Source: Vulcanimicrobiota bacterium (lineage in GTDB: Bacteria > Vulcanimicrobiota > Vulcanimicrobiia > Vulcanimicrobiales > Vulcanimicrobiaceae). Taken from it: a stretch of DNA of 8,460 nt. Position 1 is the first letter of the stretch; each line of letters starts with the position of its first letter. The DNA is taken from contig PMUE01000049.1 in the NCBI GenBank assembly GCA_003167055.1, positions 1 through 8,460 of the forward strand, given 5' to 3'. This document shows, piece by piece, positions 1 through 7,100 of the stretch. The position numbers were made by a program, and so were the translations under genes. The notes below the pieces were generated by a model. It searched no databases. It worked only from the letters and a program-made list of their open reading frames with translations, and had not been told where the DNA came from.

Positions 1-494
1 TGCCGCCGCTGATGCTCAAGACGCCGAACAATCCCGACGGAACCCCGATCGAGGTACTAAATCAGCTTCGCGCAAGCGTGCACGCGGATCGTTCGCAGTT
101 CTTCAAGGACCTGTCAGCGCCGTTTTACGGGGCCAACCGTGCCGGCTCGAAGGTATCGCAAGGGCTGCGCGACTCATTCTGGCTCGAGGGAATGATTGCC
201 GGGATGCCTGCCGCCTATGATTGCATCAAAGCGTTTTCCGAGACCGACTTCACGCCGGATCTCAAGAAGATGAGCGAGCTCGGAGTGCCGACGCTCATCG
301 TGCATGGCGACGACGATCAGATCGTGCCGATCAAAGCCGCCGGAATCGCGAGCGCCAAAATCGTAAAGGGCTCAATCCTGAAAATCTACGAAGGTGCTCC
401 GCATGGACTGCCGTCGACGATGAAAGATCGGCTCAACACCGATCTGCGCGAATTCATCACCACGTCAGTCAAAAAGCCGGTTCACGCGAACTAG
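1..494 (+). CDS. Alpha/beta hydrolase, chloroperoxidase/arylesterase type, C-terminal part (5' end outside window)
   Basis: This is the C-terminal portion of an alpha/beta-hydrolase fold enzyme of the non-heme chloroperoxidase/arylesterase family, which hydrolyses esters and can show perhydrolase activity in the cytoplasm. The reading frame is open to the left edge: codons from position 3 read PPL before the first ATG at 12, and PPLMLKT is internal family sequence, so the true start and the serine nucleophile elbow lie outside the window. Counting from the ATG at 12, family landmarks are DRSQFFKDL (26-34), FYGANR (38-43), SQGLRDSFW (49-57) and AYDCIKAFSETDF (68-80). The acid residue is probably D102 in HGDDDQIVP and the catalytic histidine H131 in APHGL. 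Their spacing of 29 residues is what I recall for the Pseudomonas fluorescens esterase. The gene ends with TAG at 492-494 and overlaps the 3' end of the convergent M48 gene by 26 bp. The physiological substrate is not evident. Confidence 0.9.
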   Translation, partial: PPLMLKTPNNPDGTPIEVLNQLRASVHADRSQFFKDLSAPFYGANRAGSKVSQGLRDSFWLEGMIAGMPAAYDCIKAFSETDFTPDLKKMSELGVPTLIVHGDDDQIVPIKAAGIASAKIVKGSILKIYEGAPHGLPSTMKDRLNTDLREFITTSVKKPVHAN

Positions 495-1650
495 CTTCGA
501 GCGCCCCGATGCGCTTGCCCAAACTGGGATGTGACGCGAAGAGGAACTCGTACCAGGCGGGCGGTTCCTCTTCCGCTAGATTCTGATCGCGCAGGCGCCG
601 GAATGCCGCCGCGCCCGCGCGCGGATCGTCGGTTGTGGCGAGTGCGAAACGATCTGCCGCCCATTCACGCGAGCGCGAATACGCGTTGATCGCCGGGCGG
701 ATAGCCAACGTGCCGGCGCCAAGCCAGGCGGCGATGCGAAGCAAGAACACGCTCTCGCGCGACCGATCGGTGCGCACGTACGCGCCAACCACGGCAAGCA
801 GCGCGGCGGTGACGCTTTCTGCGAGCGCGATCATGCGCCAGGTGTCGCGCGAGACGTAGTGGCCCAACTCGTGCGCGACGACGAACGTAATCTCGTCCGG
901 CGCAAACGCGTCGATGAGCGTATCGCCGAGCACGATACGATGAGTTGAGCCGATGCCGGTGACAAAGGCGTTGGCTTTTTTCGTTTGACGGCTCATATCC
1001 ATGCGCAAGATCTCCGCATCGCCCACACCGAAGCGCGCTGCCAACGCGCGGAGCCGGACTTCAAGTGGCCCCTGCAGCGGTTCGAAGCGATTGAAGAGCG
1101 GGAGGATGTAGAGCGGCACCACGAGCGTCGCGAGGATAAAGAGCGGCAAGATGCCTAGCGCCGCGACGATCGGCCATGACGAGCGGAAGCGCCGAACCGC
1201 GAGTCCGCCTAAGAGTGCCAAGCCGCCGGTAAGCACCACGGAAATGGCGGTGCCCTTACTCCAATCGGCGAGGAATGCGGACGCCGATTGATCGCTCAAC
1301 CCGTAACGCCGCTCGAGCGCGTAGTCTTCGACAAACGTTACCGGCAAATCGATGACACTCGATGCGAGCGTGAGCGCGGCAAAGTAGATGCCGGGCTGCA
1401 GCCAACGCGGCAGCGGTTCGAGCGCGCGTTCGATGCGCGGCGCCAGCGGGCCGTATGCGAAGGTGAGCGTCGACGCGGTCGAGCGCACCATCCCGGCAAC
1501 AGCCAGCGCGCGCCGAGTGCGCCCGTAGGCTGCCGGATCGCTCGAGGTTGCGCTTGGCGGTCGGGATGCAAGCGCGACGGCTTGCGCGGCACGCGCTACG
1601 ACATAGCCGGCGCTCGCACCAGCAACGAGGCCGAGCCAGAACTTTCGCAC
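469..1650 (-). CDS. M48 family (Ste24/CAAX-protease type) membrane zinc metalloendopeptidase
   Basis: The product is a 393-residue integral-membrane zinc endopeptidase of peptidase family M48, Ste24-like branch. The zinc motif HELGH is at residues 260-264 (H260 and H264 bind zinc, E261 is the catalytic base). The third ligand is probably E329 in REWAADRFA. The family signatures KKANAFVTGIG (224-234) just before the active site and HPSLGKRI (374-381) near the end are both present. Hydrophobic segments are seen near residues 5-27, 88-108, 133-153, 160-185, 274-292 and 303-318. The length is close to the roughly 410-430 residues usual for Ste24-like proteins. The start is a GTG at 1650: an in-frame TGA 15 nt upstream rules out an earlier start, and the next Met (54) would remove the first membrane segment. 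No good Shine-Dalgarno is seen, so translation is probably coupled to the thioredoxin gene just upstream. Bacteria do not use classic CAAX prenylation, so a general role in membrane-protein quality control is more likely (inference). Confidence 0.92.
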   Translation of the reverse strand: MRKFWLGLVAGASAGYVVARAAQAVALASRPPSATSSDPAAYGRTRRALAVAGMVRSTASTLTFAYGPLAPRIERALEPLPRWLQPGIYFAALTLASSVIDLPVTFVEDYALERRYGLSDQSASAFLADWSKGTAISVVLTGGLALLGGLAVRRFRSSWPIVAALGILPLFILATLVVPLYILPLFNRFEPLQGPLEVRLRALAARFGVGDAEILRMDMSRQTKKANAFVTGIGSTHRIVLGDTLIDAFAPDEITFVVAHELGHYVSRDTWRMIALAESVTAALLAVVGAYVRTDRSRESVFLLRIAAWLGAGTLAIRPAINAYSRSREWAADRFALATTDDPRAGAAAFRRLRDQNLAEEEPPAWYEFLFASHPSLGKRIGALEASSREPAF

Positions 1651-1665
1651 GCGCGGGAGTTCGCT

Positions 1666-2709
1666 TCAGTGCGTGCCGGGGACCTCGCACGACTCGAAAT
1701 CGACGTCGTAGATGCCGACGCCGTACGCTTGCGGCGAGAGATGCAGATCGTGCGTCCCGAACGTCTTGTTCTCGACGATGTGATACGAGCGAGAAGCATC
1801 GACGTCGATGTATGACATCCCGCTTGCGTCGTAGTGAACGTCGGAGCCGGCGTCATCCTGCGGCAACGGCTTGCCGTCCTGGGTGACCGCGAGACGCGAT
1901 GAGCCGCTTTTCCCCGGCCGCATCACCGCCGTGACCTCGATTGCATGGTACGTCATGGCGAAGTATCCGCTGCCGCCCCCGAATTCCATCGCCTCCTGCG
2001 TTGCATGCCAATAGCCGTTCAAGTAGATAACACCGTCGCGATGCGATCCGGAATCGTGATACTGCAGATCGCTCGAGGTATCGCCGAAAGTCGGTGTGTC
2101 GGCGATCTTTGCGCGTCCGACCAGCACTTCGCCGGTCTGCGGATAACAGACGGCGCCCGGTTTATCGTAGTTGTCTTGCGGCAGCAGCGCCATCAGCGGC
2201 GGAAGCGAGAGCGAGGGATTCCCGGCCTTGAGCAGCCCCTGAATCTTGGATTCGGTGTACGGGTAGTTTCCTTCACCGAGTTGGACGTGCACGAGGTGGC
2301 CGCTTTGGTCGTAGAGCAGTTCTGTCGGCCATTCCTTGATGCCGTAGTGATCCCAAATCGAGCGGCCGTCGTCGATCGCTACGGGCCACGTGACGTCGAG
2401 TCGCTTGGTGGCGCTCTCCACTTCGGAAGGCTGCCCGGAGAAATCGAATTCCGGTGTGTGCACGCCGACGATGACAAAGCCGTCGTCGTGGTAGCGCTTA
2501 TACCATTCGCGCAAGTACGGAAGCGTGCGCAAACAGTTGAGGCAGGTGTACTCCCAAAAGTCCACCAGCACAACCTTGCCGCGGAGATCGGCCGGCGTGA
2601 GCGCGGAACTGTTGAGCCACTGCGTTGCGCCGTCGAAACTCACCATCGGCCCGCCGATCGACACCCCGCAGAGCGCGAGCGTTAGCCCAAGGACCAGCAA
2701 GCGTCTCAT
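1666..2709 (-). CDS. Exported DipZ-like thioredoxin with C-terminal carbohydrate-binding-like module
   Basis: This encodes an exported thiol-disulfide oxidoreductase of 347 residues. The N-terminus (MRRLLVLGLTLALCGVSIGG) is a signal peptide. Next comes a TlpA/redoxin-type thioredoxin domain with LVDFWEYTCLNCLRTLPYL, giving active-site cysteines C56 and C59 (CLNC) and a probable cis-proline P128 in EWPTELLYD. The C-terminal 150 residues, with LNGYW, AIEVTAVMRPG, DGKPLP, SYHIVENKTFG and GVGIYDVDFESC, resemble the carbohydrate-binding-like module that follows the thioredoxin domain in mycobacterial DipZ. The DsbD/CcdA-like membrane half of DipZ is absent, so a different electron partner is needed. 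I chose the ATG at 2709 because a GGAGGG lies 9 nt upstream and it starts directly with the signal peptide. An in-frame ATG at 2748 would add 13 residues but has no visible ribosome site. The gene follows the DUF4142-like gene by 60 bp and ends 15 bp before the protease gene, so it is likely the middle of an operon. Confidence 0.88.
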   Translation of the reverse strand: MRRLLVLGLTLALCGVSIGGPMVSFDGATQWLNSSALTPADLRGKVVLVDFWEYTCLNCLRTLPYLREWYKRYHDDGFVIVGVHTPEFDFSGQPSEVESATKRLDVTWPVAIDDGRSIWDHYGIKEWPTELLYDQSGHLVHVQLGEGNYPYTESKIQGLLKAGNPSLSLPPLMALLPQDNYDKPGAVCYPQTGEVLVGRAKIADTPTFGDTSSDLQYHDSGSHRDGVIYLNGYWHATQEAMEFGGGSGYFAMTYHAIEVTAVMRPGKSGSSRLAVTQDGKPLPQDDAGSDVHYDASGMSYIDVDASRSYHIVENKTFGTHDLHLSPQAYGVGIYDVDFESCEVPGTH

Positions 2710-2710
2710 C

Positions 2711-2746
2711 GCGTCGAACCCTCCGTACCCACCCAGGGTTCGACGC
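2711..2746. repeat. Perfect 12-bp inverted repeat at the start of the thioredoxin gene
   Basis: Bases 2711-2722 (GCGTCGAACCCT) are the exact reverse complement of 2735-2746 (AGGGTTCGACGC), separated by 12 nt. The repeat covers the interval between the two candidate starts of the thioredoxin gene, and one arm contains part of its Shine-Dalgarno. No U-tract follows on the minus strand, so it is not a conventional terminator. It could be an mRNA hairpin controlling translation or a palindromic operator; the sequence alone does not decide. Confidence 0.75.
2719..2724 (-). promoter_or_regulatory. Shine-Dalgarno GGAGGG of the thioredoxin gene
   Basis: On the minus strand GGAGGG stands 9 nt before the ATG at 2709. 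This is the strongest ribosome-binding site in the window and decides the start in favour of 2709 over the upstream ATG at 2748. Its GGG falls inside the 3' arm of a perfect inverted repeat (2711-2722), so it could be masked when the message folds. Confidence 0.6.
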
Positions 2747-2769
2747 ATGAGCGCCAGGCGCTGTGACGC

Positions 2770-3243
2770 CTACTGGGCGGCTTGGACGGCCTGCAGATCT
2801 TTCTGGAGGATCGGAATGGATTGTCCGGCAAACGCGCGCATCTGCGCTCCGCCGCCCCCGTCTTTTTCGCTTTGGAACAACACGATCAGCGTCTGCAATT
2901 GGTGCGCTTGGTCGGCCGCGTAGCCGGACCCGTCGGTGGTTGCCTTCGGAGCGTCGGTCGAGAGCGTGATGCCGTAATACGACGCTAGCGACGCGAGCTG
3001 GCTGCCGATCGCGAGCTCGTCGCTCTGAACGTTGTTAGCGAGATTTTTGACCTGCGCGTCGCCGCTCGATTCAGCGGCAGTTGCGTTGGAAACGCTTATC
3101 AGCAGCACGTTCATCGCAGAATGTGCGAATTGCGAGTCTGCCGGGGTGGTGGCATCGCCGAGATCTGCGCCGAGCAGTGTGACGCCGAGCGCGACGCACG
3201 CTGCGACCGATCCGAGAGACTGTAAAATATGTAGATTTCGCAT
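2770..3243 (-). CDS. Exported DUF4142-like protein
   Basis: The product is a small exported, mostly helical protein of 157 residues. A signal peptide covers about residues 1-30 (MRNLHILQSLGSVAACVALG and the following hydrophobic stretch). The rest resembles DUF4142, a ferritin-like helical domain of the bacterial periplasm with unknown biochemical function. The matching parts are DSQFAHSAMN, the helix with QVKNLANNVQSDE, the LASLASYYGITL segment, and the ending LFQSEKDGGG...MRAFAGQSIPILQKDLQAVQ. The histidines usual in this family (DH after the second helix, and the H of the LP-x-L-x-x-H ending) are replaced here by E and D, which weakens any metal-site idea. I chose the ATG at 3243 because the longer frame begins with a TTG and adds 25 residues before the signal peptide. 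No clear Shine-Dalgarno is visible. The gene is first in the minus-strand cluster, 60 bp before the thioredoxin gene. The family assignment is by pattern only. Confidence 0.75.
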   Translation of the reverse strand: MRNLHILQSLGSVAACVALGVTLLGADLGDATTPADSQFAHSAMNVLLISVSNATAAESSGDAQVKNLANNVQSDELAIGSQLASLASYYGITLSTDAPKATTDGSGYAADQAHQLQTLIVLFQSEKDGGGGAQMRAFAGQSIPILQKDLQAVQAAQ

Positions 3244-3312
3244 AGCGATTTCAGCGTGCGCCTGCACCGCCGGGCGGGGTGCGACTTTACCGACAGCTCT
3301 CGACCAAATGTG

Positions 3313-3335
3313 GATCAAAACCTGATCAACGATCG
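3313..3335. promoter_or_regulatory. GATCAA direct repeat in the divergent intergenic region
   Basis: GATCAA occurs at 3313-3318 and again at 3324-3329, 11 bp apart start to start (one helical turn), followed by a third GATC at 3331-3334. The second copy occupies the -35 position relative to the perfect -10 at 3347-3352, where no recognisable -35 hexamer exists. An activator site shared by the permease and the divergent cluster is a reasonable guess, but no regulator is identified. Confidence 0.35.
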
Positions 3336-3346
3336 CTAAATTGTCC

Positions 3347-3352
3347 TATAAT
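3347..3352 (+). promoter_or_regulatory. Consensus -10 box (TATAAT) of the permease gene
   Basis: A perfect TATAAT overlaps the first ATG (3351-3353) of the permease reading frame. Transcription would then begin around 3359-3360, exactly at the in-frame ATG at 3360, which would make a leaderless message. The sequence 17 bp upstream is GATCAA, a poor match to TTGACA. No Shine-Dalgarno precedes either ATG, which is consistent with leaderless translation. It could still be a chance match in an AT-rich stretch. Confidence 0.5.
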
Positions 3353-4118
3353 GACGCCTATGTTGCTCAGCGTTCTGATCTATCTCTTGCTCGGTGTTGT
3401 ATTTGGATACTTGGGTGGTCTTTTTGGGATCGGCGGCGGCTTGATCGCGATTCCGGTCCTCGGCGTCTTCTTTGGGTACTCAGAGCAAGTCGCGCAGGGC
3501 ACCGCGCTGGTGATGATCGTTCCCAACGTTATCCTCGGATTATGGCACTACATTCGCAAGGTTGGGATGGATGCGCGACTGGCGGTTACGCTTGCGATCA
3601 GCGCCGTCCCGTTCACCTATATTTGCGCGCGCTTCGCGACACGGTTGCCGGGGAATCCACTGCGCATCGCATTTGCGATCTTTATTGTCGCGATCGCCGC
3701 GCAGATGGCATGGCGCACGTTTGGTCCCAAGGGCTTGCAGGCGCCGCGCCCCGCGCCATGGCCCGTGGCCGGTGTTGTGGGCGCGATCGGCGGATCGCTT
3801 TCGGGATTCTTCAGCGTCGGAGGCGCGGTGTTCGCCGTTCCGGCGATGTCGGCGCTCTTCGACCTGTCGCACGTCGCCGCACAGGGCATGGGGCTGGCGC
3901 TCGTTGCGCCGGGAACCGTCGTAAGCATCATCACCTACGCCGGTGCCCATGACGTCGATTGGATTCCCGGCATCGCGCTTGCTGCGGGCGGAGCCGTCGC
4001 CGTGCCGCACGGCGTCACTTTGGCCAAACGATTACCCGAGCGTGTGCTGCGCAGCTTGTTTATCGCGTTGATGCTGGCATCAGCGGCCGGCTTGGTGCTG
4101 CGTTCCTTGCATTCCTAA
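3351..4118 (+). CDS. TauE/SafE family membrane permease (sulfite exporter-like)
   Basis: This is an inner-membrane protein of 255 residues from the TauE/SafE (former DUF81) family, whose characterised members move sulfite, sulfoacetate, taurine-derived or other small anions. It shows the family's internal duplication: a first half with GYLGGLFGIGGGLIAIPVL (about residues 19-37) and a second half with GGSLSGFFSVGGAVFAVPAM, each with the glycine-rich re-entrant motif followed by a conserved proline. About eight hydrophobic segments are seen and the length is normal for the family. The ATG at 3351 gives MTPMLLSVLIYLLLG; the ATG at 3360 (three codons later) fits a leaderless transcript. The open frame continues upstream to 3279 but without a hydrophobic start or ribosome site. 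It is divergent from the envelope cluster and convergent with the TonB receptor. The substrate cannot be inferred from neighbours, as no sulfur-metabolism gene is in view. Confidence 0.9.
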   Translation: MTPMLLSVLIYLLLGVVFGYLGGLFGIGGGLIAIPVLGVFFGYSEQVAQGTALVMIVPNVILGLWHYIRKVGMDARLAVTLAISAVPFTYICARFATRLPGNPLRIAFAIFIVAIAAQMAWRTFGPKGLQAPRPAPWPVAGVVGAIGGSLSGFFSVGGAVFAVPAMSALFDLSHVAAQGMGLALVAPGTVVSIITYAGAHDVDWIPGIALAAGGAVAVPHGVTLAKRLPERVLRSLFIALMLASAAGLVLRSLHS

Positions 4119-4156
4119 AAAAGAAGACGGGCACTGTTGCACGACAGTGCCCGTCT
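4117..4156 (-). terminator. Intrinsic terminator of the TonB receptor gene
   Basis: A perfect 13-bp stem is formed by 4125-4137 and 4144-4156 with a 6-nt loop. Read on the minus strand, the stem is followed at once by UC and six U (complement of the A run 4117-4122), a classic intrinsic terminator 13 bp after the receptor stop codon. On the plus strand the stem lies 6 bp after the permease stop but is followed by CGAGCG, so it lacks the U-tract in that direction. The A run overlaps the permease TAA. Confidence 0.88.
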
Positions 4157-4168
4157 CGAGCGTGACGG

Positions 4169-7100
4169 CTACATCCGCACGTTGATTTGGAAGTAGACGT
4201 TGAGCGGTGGGGGATTCCCGAGATTCGAGTCGATCACCGGAATGTACGACTGCAATTGCCACGGATACGGCGTAAAGCCGTTGGCCGCGGCGTCGTTGGG
4301 ACCGGTCCCGTTGTAGAAGTTGCCGGCGTAGAGTCCGTTGGGGGAGTATCCGCAGTAGTTTGCGCCTGCGGGATAGGCCGAGGTCCACGGCTCTTTCGAT
4401 CCGCCGAAGCAGGTGTGGAAGAGATCCGCAAAGGTGAGGGTGGCCGTGAGTTTCGGCGAGATGTCATACGACATCTGCAGATTCGTGACCAAGATCCACG
4501 GATTGCGGAACTGACCGGGCGACGAGAACGATCCCGTCTGGGAGTTCGGCACGTAGAGTTGCGCGGCCGCCGTCGAATAGGTTCCGACGTCGGAGAGCGC
4601 ATCGCACTGATACGGATTGGTACCCGGTGAGGCCGCGGTAATGCCGGCCGTCAGCGAATTTTGGCCGCACGTGCGCGGATCGATACCGACTACGTCGAGC
4701 GGTCCACCGTACGAGCTACCCTGCGTGAGTTGTAGTGATGGGGTGATCGCAAATTTGGCCTTGCGATAGTTGAGAATCAGCGTTCCGTCGAGCGGGGAAT
4801 CGAAGTACGCAACGCTGGGATTGTCCGTCGGCGAAAGGCCGGTCGAGCCCGGCGCGTACCACGCGTTGGGATCGAGCAGCCCTTGAACCGGCTGATTGTA
4901 ATACGGATTGTAGATCGCCGTTGCAGATGGTGCCGTCCCGGCCGGAACGCAGGTTCCGCCTTGATAGTACGGACAGCCGCCGCCCGCTTTGGTGAGCAGA
5001 TTGTATTGTGAAATCGCCGTGTTCGCCGTGACGATCTGGTTGGCACCGTAGTAGTATTCGTACTTCACCTTGGCGTCGGTGTACGTCAGCGCGAGCTGAC
5101 CGGAGAGTCCGTCACGCGAGAAGTCGCCTTTCTGAAGCGAGAACTCGGCACCCATCGAGCGGAATTCTCCGACCGGTGCTTGCGTGACGAAGTTCGGCCC
5201 GATGAAGGCTTCCTGTTGGTATCCTTGTGTGACGTCGTAGAACGGCGTGATCTTATAGCTCAGGTCCGTTCCGCGGATATGGCGCTCCAGCGACAGATCG
5301 AATTGATCCGCGCTCATGGCCGGAATCGGATGGAAGGGCGAGTCGAAACCGAGCGGCAGACCGGCGTTCCAGATGCTCAGTTCGTTGCCCGAGTTGCTGA
5401 GATACTGAACCGACGCCGAAATGGGCGGCTCGGTGTATCGTCCGGCCGAGAAACGCCAGACCGTGTCCGACGATTGGGTGTACGTCGCCGAGAACCGCGG
5501 CGAAAGATCGCTCAGCGCGTAACTGGTCGGTGAATTCGCCGAGAAGTTCGGATGGTTGTATCCGGTCGGACAGTTCGGCGTGTAGATAGTCGGTGCGGGC
5601 GGCGGCTGCCCGGGAAGGAGCGGCGACGAGTACACCGTCCCCACCGAATTCACGCAGACGTCGTTCTGCACGATCGAGGCATAGAATTGCGTCGCCAAGT
5701 TTGCGGCGGAATCCAAGCCGTAGTTGTAGTTTTCGTAGCGCAGCGCCAGGTTGAACAACAACCGGTCGCTCGGGCGCCACTGATCGCTCAAGGAGAGGAA
5801 CGAGAACTTCGGATCGACCGTGTTGTACGATCCGCTGGAATCGCCGTTCCAGAGCGTGGACCACTGCGCGCCGGCCAGTGCCGCCGGACTGCCCGGTGGC
5901 GGCGTGCCGGTCGGACCGTTTGCCGCGGTGCTGAGATACGAACCGCCCGGAGCGCAACCGGTGACGGTGCCGCCGGTCATCGCGGGGGTTCCGGTGGCTG
6001 GATTCCAACACTGGAAGCCGCCGTTGTTGAAACTCACCAGGCCGATCGGTGAAACGCCGCCACTGGTGATGCCGGTGTAGCCTTCATTGTTGAAGCGCAT
6101 CACGTTGGCGGTCGTGTAGTTTCCGGTCAACTGCAGCAAGTGTTGGCTGCTGATCTGGTCGGCGAATTGCAACTCTCCGCCGGCCGTGTGCGTGATCAGG
6201 TCGTAGTTGGCCGAGACGAACTCGTCGTCGGACGGCCCGACACCGAAATTCGCGTAAGAGTTCCACGCGGCGTTGGCCCCCGCTTGGGTCCAATCCGAGA
6301 AGAACGTGTACGCGAAGGCGCGCACGTACGCACTGCTGGAAAGCTCGCGCGTATACTGCGCTTTGAGGATACCGGTGTCATTCCAGAATCCGTCGCGATC
6401 GACCGCCGGAATCTCGGCGCCGAAGCCGCGATCGGTCGGACTCGACGGTTGGTAGTAGTTCTGCAGCGACAAGCCGGAAATGGGCGTGCCGAAAGGTGCA
6501 TTGTAAACCTGCGCGTCGACGTAGGACGGGTAATTCGGCGTGCACCCCCCGCTGCCGGGGGCACAGTATGGATTACCGGTGACGGCAAGGGTGTACGGGT
6601 CGTAGCCGCCCGCGTCGTTGGGACTGGAGTACGGCTCCGTGTTCATCGACGATGCGCTCCACATGAGCTGGATGTCGTCGCTGAGACCGTTGCTGCGCGG
6701 CACGCGGAAGTGGAAGTTTGCAACGTCCTCGCGATCCGATATCGTCGCGGGAACGCTCGCGTTTCCATAGGCGCCCGTGAACGGGATGAAGCAGTTCGTC
6801 GGTTGTGGGGCGACGCCCGTCGTCGTACCCTCGCCGTCGAACCACGGCAAGCCGGTTACACTCGCCGGTGTGATGTTCGTACCGGGCTCGCAAAGTGGTG
6901 CAAGCGTGCGCGGAACGCCGTTGAGTTCGGCACTCGCGCCCATAATCGAGTAACCGGAATAGACTTCGCCGGGCACCATGAGATCCGCACCGTTGGCACT
7001 GTCAAGGTTGCGGAAGTCCTGATTGTAACCCGAGAGCCCGACGTAGTAGCTAAAGCGGCGATCCGGCGTTGCGCCGCCGGCTTCCACCTTGAGTTGATGG

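Noticed and set aside
1945..2685. Plus-strand open frame of 246 codons opposite the thioredoxin gene
   Set aside because: It is antisense to a well-supported gene and its translation has no family-like motifs or ribosome site.
2625..2709. Possible lipoprotein signal (LALC) in the thioredoxin N-terminus
   Set aside because: LALC followed by GVS does not fit the lipobox well because the residue before Cys should be Gly, Ala or Ser; a normal signal peptide is the safer reading.
3279..3350. Upstream extension of the permease frame to 3279 (24 extra residues)
   Set aside because: The added residues are polar with no family similarity, no ribosome site precedes them, and the region holds the promoter-like elements.
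5253..6011. Minus-strand open frame of 252 codons in another frame inside the receptor gene
   Set aside because: The composition is Arg/His-rich low-information sequence, typical of an out-of-frame translation of the receptor.
6543..6568. C-run/G-run hairpin inside the receptor gene
   Set aside because: It encodes the CAPGSGGC loop with C/G-rich codons; the pairing is explained by codon choice and no regulatory role is suggested.
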